The position numbers and the translations under genes were made by a program. The notes under the pieces are model-generated. The model ran no database searches and had not been told where the DNA came from. It saw nothing but the letters and a program-made list of their open reading frames with translations. From Candidatus Poribacteria bacterium (GTDB lineage Bacteria > Poribacteria > WGA-4E > WGA-3G): a stretch of DNA of 64,000 nucleotides. Positions 17,157 through 24,858 of the stretch are shown here, in pieces. Where the stretch lies: contig JAPPBX010000001.1 of assembly GCA_026702755.1 (NCBI GenBank), positions 62,001-126,000 of the forward strand, read 5' to 3'. How positions within the stretch are numbered: the stretch's first letter is position 1; each line of letters begins with the position of its first letter.

Positions 17157-17354
17157 TTACCGCGTATATGTCTGTCTCCTGTCCGCGTCGGGACAAGTGA
17201 TCGGTTGACACGGCGGTTGTATTCGAGGGTGACAGATTTCGGGGGTTGGACGACAAGGTTCATGCACAGCGCGCGTAAAGTGCAGCGCGACGCTGAGTGT
17301 CGCCACGACGAAGAAAAGCGCGATGGGGACCCACCGCAAGAGGCGTGTTTTCAT
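17157..17354 (-). CDS. Small Cys/Pro-rich membrane-anchored peptide
   Basis: 65 aa. ATG 17354 has AAAAGGAG upstream. A transmembrane or signal helix (VPIALFFVVATLSVALHF) is followed by a short tail carrying four regularly spaced cysteines (EPCRP, EICHP, PPCQP, ITCPD). It is the first gene of the minus-strand Cys-rich operon, 20 bases before the next start. No known family recognised. Confidence 0.6.
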   Translation of the reverse strand: MKTRLLRWVPIALFFVVATLSVALHFTRAVHEPCRPTPEICHPRIQPPCQPITCPDADRRQTYTR

Positions 17355-17415
17355 GTTAGGCACTCCTTTTATAGGGGCTGGTCCCCATAAATAACACACA
17401 GCGGAAACCCGTTAT

Positions 17416-17636
17416 TTGCTACGGAAACCGTTATCTGCTATAATAGAAACCAGCGCTGTCAAAAACATGTCTTTTGGCAGTGTTACGCGTGGCGGGTGCT
17501 CCTAACACCTGCTGCGCACCCCGGAAACGGGGAGCTGCCCCTGACGCGATTCACGCAGTAGTAGCAAATATATTTCAGCATGAAATCAGCGTCAATATAA
17601 AGTATACCATAAAATACAAAAATTGTCAATTTTTTT
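17416..17636 (+). other. Candidate promoter plus structured non-coding element
   Basis: TTGCTA (17416-17421), a 17-base spacer and TATAAT (17439-17444) form a plausible plus-strand promoter. About 50 bases downstream is a GC-rich foldable segment (about 17485-17555), including CCCC-GGAAAC-GGGG and an enclosing CGCGT/ACGCG pairing, in an otherwise AT-rich gap. A weak AT stem with a T-run lies at 17618-17636. It may encode a small RNA. On the minus strand TTGACA (17462-17457) is present, but its -10 spacing is poor. No RNA family could be assigned. Confidence 0.3.
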
Positions 17637-17831
17637 ATAGAACCTTTAAAACCTTAAAATTTGACTCACTATAACTTACCGCACGGTAGGCGAAAGACTT
17701 TCCAAATCCTGCCGAATTTTACCATTTTTTCAGGGGTCCCTAATGAAGTTTGCGAACGTAAATCAGTCTTGCAGTGAAACCCAACGCTTTCCTGTGTGCC
17801 TTCTTGAGATGTAACAGATGACGTGGATTCA

Positions 17832-17862
17832 TTGATAACCGATAACCGAAAACTATAGTAAA
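17832..17862. repeat. Dispersed repeat unit (GATAACCGATAACCGAAAAC type)
   Basis: TTGATAACCGATAACCGAAAACTATAG belongs to the abundant word family of the window. It sits in the 690-base gap between the divergent Cys-rich operon and the AAA gene; the rest of that gap is AT-rich with no further feature apart from the promoter at 17982. Confidence 0.5.
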
Positions 17863-17981
17863 ACCCAAAGGTAAGAGGGTACTTTGGAAAACACAAAACA
17901 CCACACCGGACTCCATAGGAAATTACCGATTTTTAATCTTCATGTATCCTTGCCTTTTGGCTGGTGTAGAAATAATAAATA

Positions 17982-18010
17982 TTGACCTCTACACGCGGAT
18001 GTGATACAAT
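17982..18010 (+). promoter_or_regulatory. Promoter of the AAA ATPase gene
   Basis: TTGACC (17982-17987), 17-base spacer, TACAAT (18005-18010). It lies 38 bases before the ATG and shows good agreement with the sigma-70 consensus. Confidence 0.65.
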
Positions 18011-18048
18011 ACATTGAGATTTAGCCCCAACCTAATCGGAGAAAAGGA

Positions 18049-19176
18049 ATGAGACGTTTTGGAACCGAAGGTCGCTTGTATCTTGAGGATAACTATATTG
18101 TCCCGCGCACGGAAGAAACTGCCGATTTCATCGACCGCGTCAAACAGGGCAAATACATCGTGCTTTTCGCGCCACGCCAGACGGGTAAGACTACCTTTTT
18201 TCGTCTGGCACTTGACGCACTCACGGCTGAAGATCCGACCTACTTCCCCATTCAACTGAATTTTGAGGAGTACGAAAACTCCGCACCTGCAGATTTTTAT
18301 TCCTACTTCTATAGGGACGTTCGCAAAGAAATTGAAAACGTTTTTCAGAAACGCGGGGAGGTTCCTTCTGAAACGCTAATACAATTCTTAGATAACGTGA
18401 AGATAATAGATCACGTTTCAATGAGAATGTTTTTTGAAGAACTGGCAAGCTTTGTAAAAAATCAGAAGGTTGTCCTCCTGATTGACGAATTTGATGCTAT
18501 TCCACGAGATGCTGTTACGGGGTTCCTGCGTTCGTTACGCCGTATCTATCTTTCGGGGCGGACGCGATGTCCGCACAGCGTCGGTATCAAGAATATCATC
18601 CAACTTAACTACGATAGGTCTGTCTCACCCTTCAATATTCAGCAGGAATTCCATTTACCTAACTTTACGCTTGAACAGGTGCAAGAACTCCTTGGTCAAT
18701 ACACCGACGAAGTTGGTCAAGCATTCGTGCCTGACGTCGTAACTGCTATCCACAAACAGACTGCCGGACAACCCGTGCTTGTCAATCGATTCGCGCAGAT
18801 TCTCACCGAGGAATTGGACATCCCGAAAACCGAGCCGATTACGATGGAACACTTTACGACAGCACACACACAACTTCTCCACGCCAGGAACACCAACATC
18901 CAGCATCTGACAACCAATATCCGAAAAGACCCATGTTTTGAAAAAATCCTTATGCGGATTACCGCGCATGAGGATGGCGTGCCCTTCAACATAGATGACG
19001 ACAATATCAGTGAACTCGCAAGTTATGGAGTCATCTCCAGAGGGACTGACGGCATGTGTGAAATTGCCAATCCGATTTATCTCTATAGAATTTTGCGTGC
19101 ATTCAAGCCAGCAGTAAACGGATTAGAGGAGGAATACTTTCCTTCACGCAAAACCGAATCTATTTCAACAAGATAG
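18049..19176 (+). CDS. AAA-like P-loop ATPase
   Basis: 375 aa. Walker A is FAPRQTGKTTFF (about residue 45) and Walker B is VVLLIDEFDAIP (about residue 145); later LPNFTLEQVQELLGQYT and TAGQPVLVNRFAQIL resemble AAA-35/AAA-ATPase-like proteins that often accompany a C-terminal nuclease or TPR region. Here only the ATPase and a small winged-helix-like tail are present. GGAGAAAAGGA precedes the ATG. Function unknown; related stand-alone ATPases are abundant in filamentous and symbiotic bacteria. The 3' end overlaps the convergent pncB by 94 bases. Confidence 0.8.
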   Translation: MRRFGTEGRLYLEDNYIVPRTEETADFIDRVKQGKYIVLFAPRQTGKTTFFRLALDALTAEDPTYFPIQLNFEEYENSAPADFYSYFYRDVRKEIENVFQKRGEVPSETLIQFLDNVKIIDHVSMRMFFEELASFVKNQKVVLLIDEFDAIPRDAVTGFLRSLRRIYLSGRTRCPHSVGIKNIIQLNYDRSVSPFNIQQEFHLPNFTLEQVQELLGQYTDEVGQAFVPDVVTAIHKQTAGQPVLVNRFAQILTEELDIPKTEPITMEHFTTAHTQLLHARNTNIQHLTTNIRKDPCFEKILMRITAHEDGVPFNIDDDNISELASYGVISRGTDGMCEIANPIYLYRILRAFKPAVNGLEEEYFPSRKTESISTR

Positions 19177-20507
19177 GGTTTCGCTTCCGTTAAATGTTTA
19201 TGCGAATCCGGTAACTTTTTGAGTTCGGCGGTCATCAAGGTCTGAATGTCATGCAGGCTTGGAAAATCGTATACCAATTCCCCGTCTCGGATAATCGGTA
19301 TCAGGAGGGGTTGTCCATCAGAAATCGGTTCATCCCAAATTGTTACAACGTCTTTAGCATAATTCCCGTTAGCATCGGTGATACGATAGACCTGCTTCCT
19401 GCCCGGTAGCGTTGCCTTAGCAGGCTCATCATGCGATTGTTTTCCAACAGGCTTACCATCACGCTCGACCAACTTATAGACCCCACCCAAAGCAGAAGTC
19501 CCACCTTCGCCTGTGAATGAATTGAAGTTAGCTCCTGTAGCGAGACGCGTCCCCACCCCAAAACTATCAAGCGGTGCTCCGTTTTTGAGCAACGTGTCTA
19601 TCTGGAATTCATCAAGTTCATGGCTTGCGATAATTTGGACATAGTCAAGTCCCTCGGCATCAAAGATGCCCCGAACCTCTTTGCTAAGTGCTAAGAGATC
19701 ACCGCTATCCAGTCTGACTGCGCGTAATCGTTCACCTCGTGCTTCCATCTCCCTCGCGACGATGCACGCGTTTCTTGCCCCTTGAAGTGTATCGTACGTA
19801 TCTATCAGGAGCGTTGTGCTGTTTGGAAAGGCTACGGCATAATCGCGGAACGCTTCCAATTCGGTAGGTCGTTCGGAGATGAACTTATGCGCCATTGTGC
19901 CGACGTAGGGAATATCGAAATAGTGCCCCGCAAGCACCAATGATGTCCCGCTTGCACCACCGATGAAGGACGCGCGGGCGGCGAGGATACCGGCATCCCT
20001 GCCGTGTGCCCGCCTTGCCCCAAAGTCAAACACGGGTCTACCGCGCGCGGCTTGCACAATCCGTGAGGCTTTTGTGGCAATCAAGGTCTGGAAATTCATC
20101 ACACACAGCAGATAGGTTTCAAAGAGTTGGACATCGCGTGATCTGCCTGTGACGTTGATAATCGGTTCATTGGGAAAAACAGGTATGCCTTCAGGGACAG
20201 CGAAAACAGAACCATCAAAGCGGAAGTCTTTAAGGGAGGTAAGGTAGTCAGCGTGCAGGTCCCCCCGTTGTGCTAACCAGTCAAGTGCGGTATCGGTGAA
20301 GCGTAGATTTAAGATGTAGTGGATTACCTGCTCTAATCCAGCAGCAATGAGATATTGTCCTTGTGGAATCGTGCGGACGTAGTAGTTCGCTGTGATAACA
20401 GAATTATTCTGTGCATCGAAATCGGCTTGTCCCATCGTGAGTTGATAGTAATCAACGAAGAGTGCCATCTCATCGACTGTAAGTAAGACATCTTTTGGTG
20501 CATTCAT
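19083..20507 (-). CDS. pncB: Nicotinate phosphoribosyltransferase
   Basis: 474 aa enzyme converting nicotinate and PRPP to nicotinate mononucleotide in the Preiss-Handler NAD salvage route. The N-terminal LFVDYYQLTMGQADF, the substrate-binding FGARRAHGRDAG, GTMAHKFI with the His phosphorylated in this family, and LRAVRLDSGDLLAL are all typical. Its ATG overlaps the stop of the upstream lipoprotein gene (ATGA), implying coupled translation. The C-terminus overlaps the convergent AAA gene. Confidence 0.94.
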   Translation of the reverse strand: MNAPKDVLLTVDEMALFVDYYQLTMGQADFDAQNNSVITANYYVRTIPQGQYLIAAGLEQVIHYILNLRFTDTALDWLAQRGDLHADYLTSLKDFRFDGSVFAVPEGIPVFPNEPIINVTGRSRDVQLFETYLLCVMNFQTLIATKASRIVQAARGRPVFDFGARRAHGRDAGILAARASFIGGASGTSLVLAGHYFDIPYVGTMAHKFISERPTELEAFRDYAVAFPNSTTLLIDTYDTLQGARNACIVAREMEARGERLRAVRLDSGDLLALSKEVRGIFDAEGLDYVQIIASHELDEFQIDTLLKNGAPLDSFGVGTRLATGANFNSFTGEGGTSALGGVYKLVERDGKPVGKQSHDEPAKATLPGRKQVYRITDANGNYAKDVVTIWDEPISDGQPLLIPIIRDGELVYDFPSLHDIQTLMTAELKKLPDSHKHLTEAKPYLVEIDSVLREGKYSSSNPFTAGLNARKIL

Positions 20508-22879
20508 AGACCTTTTCCCTCAGTGATGACCAATCTCTGGTTGACTGATAGATTCCGATGCGTATCCACTTGACCGGAGGGCCAGACGATTTCAAGCGTA
20601 TCAACTTTTGTGTGCTTTCCAAGTCCGATCTCAAGAGGCAGACTATTCGTTGATCCGAAACCACATCCACCACTGACTTCTCTGTAAATCACACTGCTAC
20701 CAACACGCAGCGTCACTTTAGCACCAATACCATCCCGATTACTTTTGACCCCGACCAGTTTCAAATTAAGATAGTTGTTCCCAGTCCCCGTATTTTGATA
20801 GAAAAGATTATGCCACTGGTCCCCAATAAACGCCCCCCCGACAGGCACGTAGATATCAACATCACCGTCCGTATCAATATCACCGAAAGTTACGCCGTGT
20901 CCTTTTCCAATGTTGCCTAACCCTAAAGCGAAAGTGGCATCGGTAAAAGTGCCATCGCCGTTGTTGCGGAAGAGCGCGTCGCGTTCAAGCCGTCCCATCT
21001 GTGGCGCGCCAGTGGCAAGATAGATGTCAAGGTAACCGTCGCTATTAATATCGCCGAAGTTTGCGCCCATCGCGCCGAAAGCGTGATAGAGTCCTGACTC
21101 ACGGGTGACATCAGTGAATGTACCATCGCCGTTATTCCGATAAAGCACCTGCCGATCGCCATCGTGTGGCGCAGTTCCAGTTATTTGACCTGCGATGAAG
21201 GCTTGAAAAGATCCTGAGTTTGAGATGAAGATGTCCAGATCTGCATCGTTATCCACATCAAGAAAGAAGGTCACAAAGGCATCCGTAACGGGGAGATTCA
21301 TACCGGTCATCGGCGTGACATCAGTGAACGTGCCATCGCCGTTGTTCCGATAAAGCACATTGGACTGTCCGAAATTGACGACATGCAGATCAATATACCC
21401 GTCTTTATCGTAATCCCCCCAAGCTGTTCCGAGAGAGTTACCAGTATCTGCAACACCGGCTGCTTCTGCGATATTCGTGAACGTGCCATCACCGTTGTTA
21501 CGGTATAAGACGTTCGCGGCACCATCACCGATAATACCGTCCGCAACGTAGAGATCAATATAGCCATCGTTGTCATAATCTGCCCAAGCAGCACAGAAAC
21601 TGCTCTGCGGGTCCGCAACACCTGCGGTGTGCGTGACATCGGTAAATGTGCCATCACCGTTGTTATGATAGAGCGTATTCTCCGCTGCCCCCGACCAACC
21701 CCCACGCGTGATATAGAGGTCAGGGTAACCGTCGTTATCGTAATCAGCGAAAAGCGAACCCCAACCGCCTCTCGGATCGGCGATGCCCGCTTGTACCGCT
21801 GTGTTAGTAAATGTGCCATCGCCGTTATTTCGGTAAAGCGCGTGTGGCTGGTACGTCCCGACAGCAACGATATCCAAATCCCCATCATTATCGTAATCGC
21901 CCCAAGCACTCCCGCGTCCGCCATCAATCTTGTCCATCTTTAAGTCGGGGGCAATGTCGGTGAATTGGCTATCGGCTATCGGGTGGAAGGATGGAAGGGT
22001 GGAAGATTGGGGGACACCCATCCTTCCATTCTTCCTTTCTTCCATCCAAACGCCACTGATGGCTATTTTAAACTCCTCCGGTAAGTCTGCTGGATAGCCA
22101 CCGAGTTCATTAGATGCCGTCCATAGGTTCCATAAGGTTTCGGGATCGCGAGGTTTGAGCTGGAGCGACGCTTTGAAATTCTCAACAGCCTTTTCAGGCG
22201 CGCCGTGTCGGAGATGATAGACACCGAGATAGTAATACGCACCAGAATGACGGCGGTAATTTTGGATGATATTTTCAAATCGCTCAGCGGCTTTATCGGC
22301 TTCACCGAGACGGAATTCAGCTAAGCCGAGTTGGAGCATCGCTTCAAGATTATTCGGTTCAAGTTCCAGTACCTTTTCAAACTGCCGTTTGGATGCCGAG
22401 AGATCGGGGACAAGCATCTGTTGCGGCGCGCCTAAGAAATAGCCGAGCCTGATACGTGCCTCGGTATCATCAGGGTTTACCTCTAAAGCATTGGTGAGGG
22501 CAGTCGTAGAATCAGAAAAGCGTTGTTGATAACTGAAAACCTGCGCTAATGTTAGATACGCTCTCGAAAGTTTATCCTTCGCTTCCGGGACCTGTTTAAG
22601 TAGGTTTATCAGCGTTTGCAACGTCTCTTCGGCACGAGCAAACTTCTGCTGTCGGACATAGGTACGTGCAAGCAACATGCGTGCATCGTGGGCATTCGTA
22701 TCAATTCGTAGGCACGACTGAAATGCTTCTTCCGCTTCGACGAAGTTGTTCCTGTCTAATGCGTCCATGCCCCTCTGATAGTGCGCGGTGACTTGCGGGT
22801 TCGCGTCATTTTGGGGTGAATCTGTATTGCAGCCGATGCTGATAAGGAAGATAAGGAAAATAGAAAAAGTTGCTCGCAT
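20504..22879 (-). CDS. TPR plus FG-GAP/ASPIC-UnbV lipoprotein
   Basis: 791 aa. A lipobox (LISIGC) follows the signal peptide. Residues 30-265 hold about seven TPR units (for example GMDALDRNNFVEAEEAFQ, AEETLQTLINLL, PEKAVENFKASLQLKP). From about residue 305, repeated DYDNDGDLDI/YRNNGDGTFT units make an FG-GAP/VCBS propeller with Ca-binding motifs, and the C-terminus (NRDGIGAKVTLRVG, LEIVWPSGQVDTHRNL) is an ASPIC/UnbV domain. Likely outer surface or periplasmic; function unknown. Between the TPR and propeller regions a 30-residue segment (MEERKNGRMGVPQSS and the following ADSQ) is encoded by the dispersed repeat. Confidence 0.88.
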   Translation of the reverse strand: MRATFSIFLIFLISIGCNTDSPQNDANPQVTAHYQRGMDALDRNNFVEAEEAFQSCLRIDTNAHDARMLLARTYVRQQKFARAEETLQTLINLLKQVPEAKDKLSRAYLTLAQVFSYQQRFSDSTTALTNALEVNPDDTEARIRLGYFLGAPQQMLVPDLSASKRQFEKVLELEPNNLEAMLQLGLAEFRLGEADKAAERFENIIQNYRRHSGAYYYLGVYHLRHGAPEKAVENFKASLQLKPRDPETLWNLWTASNELGGYPADLPEEFKIAISGVWMEERKNGRMGVPQSSTLPSFHPIADSQFTDIAPDLKMDKIDGGRGSAWGDYDNDGDLDIVAVGTYQPHALYRNNGDGTFTNTAVQAGIADPRGGWGSLFADYDNDGYPDLYITRGGWSGAAENTLYHNNGDGTFTDVTHTAGVADPQSSFCAAWADYDNDGYIDLYVADGIIGDGAANVLYRNNGDGTFTNIAEAAGVADTGNSLGTAWGDYDKDGYIDLHVVNFGQSNVLYRNNGDGTFTDVTPMTGMNLPVTDAFVTFFLDVDNDADLDIFISNSGSFQAFIAGQITGTAPHDGDRQVLYRNNGDGTFTDVTRESGLYHAFGAMGANFGDINSDGYLDIYLATGAPQMGRLERDALFRNNGDGTFTDATFALGLGNIGKGHGVTFGDIDTDGDVDIYVPVGGAFIGDQWHNLFYQNTGTGNNYLNLKLVGVKSNRDGIGAKVTLRVGSSVIYREVSGGCGFGSTNSLPLEIGLGKHTKVDTLEIVWPSGQVDTHRNLSVNQRLVITEGKGL
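21962..22053. repeat. Dispersed repeat inserted in frame in the TPR/ASPIC gene
   Basis: On the plus strand the segment reads GGCTATCGGCTATCGGG, then a GGAAGGATGGAAGGGTGG arm and the matching CATCCTTCCATTCTTCC arm. It keeps the reading frame open and lies exactly at the linker between two domains. Confidence 0.8.
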
Positions 22880-23003
22880 ATCTGTTTTCTTCTCTGAATC
22901 AGGATTTCGGGGTTAGAAACCCCTCTCACAGGTGTTACAGAGGATAACAGATTTACTGGGGAAAGTCAAGCGGAGGTCCGGGTTGTTCAATTTTACACAA
23001 GCC

Positions 23004-24437
23004 CTAGGGTTTATCCTTATGCAATGTGCGCTTGAGGTGATATTGAAAGAGCTTAGAATAAACAAGAAGTTTTGAAATAAGATATTCCTGTCCACGATCA
23101 CCCTTGATCCTGTTACAGTGAGAACAGAGCAGTTGAAGATTTTCAATATGGTCAGTTCCCCCAACGGATTTCGCTATAATGTGATCAATTTCAAGGTGTT
23201 GTTTTTCAAAATGATAGCCGCATCCATTACAATTCCCAGCTTGCTCGCCGTAGAGTTGAATTTTGTTTTTAGATGCGTTGTATCGGGGAATATTGCCTAA
23301 ATCCGTGCGTTTGGGAATATCCGTGCGTGCAATAATTTCCTGAAACAATCCTTGATCTGCTTTGATGCGTTCAACAACTAACTCGGCGGCTTTCGCTGAT
23401 ATATCAATACCTATCCAATCCCGTTGAAGTCTATCCGCTGCGACGAGGGTTGTGGCGCACCCACAGAACGGATCGAAAACGACATCACTTTCGTTAGATG
23501 AGGCTTCAATGATTCTATTGAGTAGAGCAACGGGCTTTTGGGTTGGGTAGCCTGTGCGTTCACCATCTCCAGAAGCAAGATACGGTATATCTGTCCAAAT
23601 GTTCCCAACAGGTTCACCTGAGTATTCATCAGCATAAATCTTGTATCTTGGCTTTCCGGTTCTCGTCCAATAGATTAGGTATGGATTTTTGGCGATTCTT
23701 TCATCGAACGTTGATTGATTCCATCTCCACCCAATATCAGAGGTTACAGTTTTGTCTCCTATTTTACGAACTTCTCCGGCACTGGACCTATTTGAATTCT
23801 GTTCTAACGCTACATGCTGAAAACGACGACCCGTTTCGGTTTCTACATGCGGAAATTTCTTGTTTAATTTTTCTGTATCTAACTGTGAGGTTACCCTATT
23901 AGCGATAACACACATGTTGTCTTTGGCATAGTAAAGAAGATGATCCGATATAGTGTCAACGGCAGATTTTGATAGACTATGTGCCGCATAACGTTTCCAT
24001 GTTATGTCTGCTAAAAAATTTTCCTTTCCAAACACCGCATCCATTGCCAACTTCAGATAATGGCTCATTGTCGGATCGCAGTGTAGGTAGATTGACCCCG
24101 TATCCTTGAGTATCCTCTCCATCTCCAGCAACCGAACCGCCATATAAATGAGATAAGATTTATCGGAGTCCGTCATTGCCGCGTGGATAACTCGGTTGAG
24201 TGCAGGATATTTCGTCTCAATTAAATCAAGCCAAGCAGCATCAACATCATTAAGCGTCCACGTATCTTTGAATTCAGCACCGGCAGCTACTGAACCTATG
24301 GGGGCTGCGTAGTTAGTCTTGCTATTAAATGGTGGGTCAAGGTAGATTAAATCCACTGATTCACTATTTATCCCACGCATTATAGGTAAATTGTCACCCG
24401 TGAATATCGTCTTCGACTTAATATTCATGGTTTCCAT
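23004..24437 (-). CDS. DNA methyltransferase fused to an HNH endonuclease domain
   Basis: About 477 aa. Residues 20-365 form a beta-class amino-methyltransferase (motif IV LIYLDPPFNS early, motif I DPFCGCATTLVAADRL late, followed by DWIGIDIS). The C-terminal 100 residues form an HNH domain with zinc ribbon: CNGCGYHF, LEIDHIIAKSVGG and CSHCNRIKGDRG. A single polypeptide could therefore both modify and cut DNA. AAAGG nine bases before ATG 24437 favours that start over the frame opening at 24470. No separate specificity or helicase subunit is adjacent. Stand-alone solitary regulation is not evident. Confidence 0.88.
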   Translation of the reverse strand: METMNIKSKTIFTGDNLPIMRGINSESVDLIYLDPPFNSKTNYAAPIGSVAAGAEFKDTWTLNDVDAAWLDLIETKYPALNRVIHAAMTDSDKSYLIYMAVRLLEMERILKDTGSIYLHCDPTMSHYLKLAMDAVFGKENFLADITWKRYAAHSLSKSAVDTISDHLLYYAKDNMCVIANRVTSQLDTEKLNKKFPHVETETGRRFQHVALEQNSNRSSAGEVRKIGDKTVTSDIGWRWNQSTFDERIAKNPYLIYWTRTGKPRYKIYADEYSGEPVGNIWTDIPYLASGDGERTGYPTQKPVALLNRIIEASSNESDVVFDPFCGCATTLVAADRLQRDWIGIDISAKAAELVVERIKADQGLFQEIIARTDIPKRTDLGNIPRYNASKNKIQLYGEQAGNCNGCGYHFEKQHLEIDHIIAKSVGGTDHIENLQLLCSHCNRIKGDRGQEYLISKLLVYSKLFQYHLKRTLHKDKP

Positions 24438-24594
24438 ACAAAACAGCCTTTCATCATCGCATAGATTCATTCACAAACTTTGTGAAAATGCACTCACGGT
24501 TGAGGTTGCAGCCTCCCTTTTTAACTGCAATGATTATACCATTTTTCACGACTTAAAACAAGCGAACAGTCAATAAAATCAAGGGTTTAGTCCC

Positions 24595-24824
24595 GTAGGT
24601 TGGGCTAAGCGATAAAAAATTTAATCCTTCTTGTTATTCCTGAAACTCTAACTTGCCAATGTGCCTTTCTTGTAAGCCAATAGAGCAAAAACCCAACAAA
24701 ACCACCGCTTTCAGAAAACAGTGTTGGGTTTCACTCGGGCTTTGGGACATTCGGGGATCCCCTAAGCCTTGAAGTTGATTTTCTATGTCCGATTTTTCGG
24801 AGGGATCCGTTCAACCCAACCTAC
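24595..24824. repeat. MITE-like element with GTAGGTTGGG ends
   Basis: GTAGGTTGGG (24595-24604) and CCCAACCTAC (24815-24824) are perfect 10-bp terminal inverted repeats. The interior contains ACCCAAC/GTTGGGT copies. It fills most of the 24438-24858 gap. A partial relative ending in CGTTCAACCCAACCTACA is present near 54.2 kb. Confidence 0.6.
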
Positions 24825-24858
24825 AGTTGGTGCACTGATGACGGATCGTTTTCAATCT

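Noticed and set aside
17485-17555. Possible bacterial SRP RNA
   Set aside because: The GGAA-containing hairpin recalls domain IV, but the conserved CAGG-x-CCGGAAGG-AGCAGCC pattern is not present, so I list it only as an unassigned element.
21307-21927. 206-codon frame in the TPR/ASPIC gene
   Set aside because: It is an alternative frame through the FG-GAP repeats; the annotated frame gives recognisable motifs throughout.
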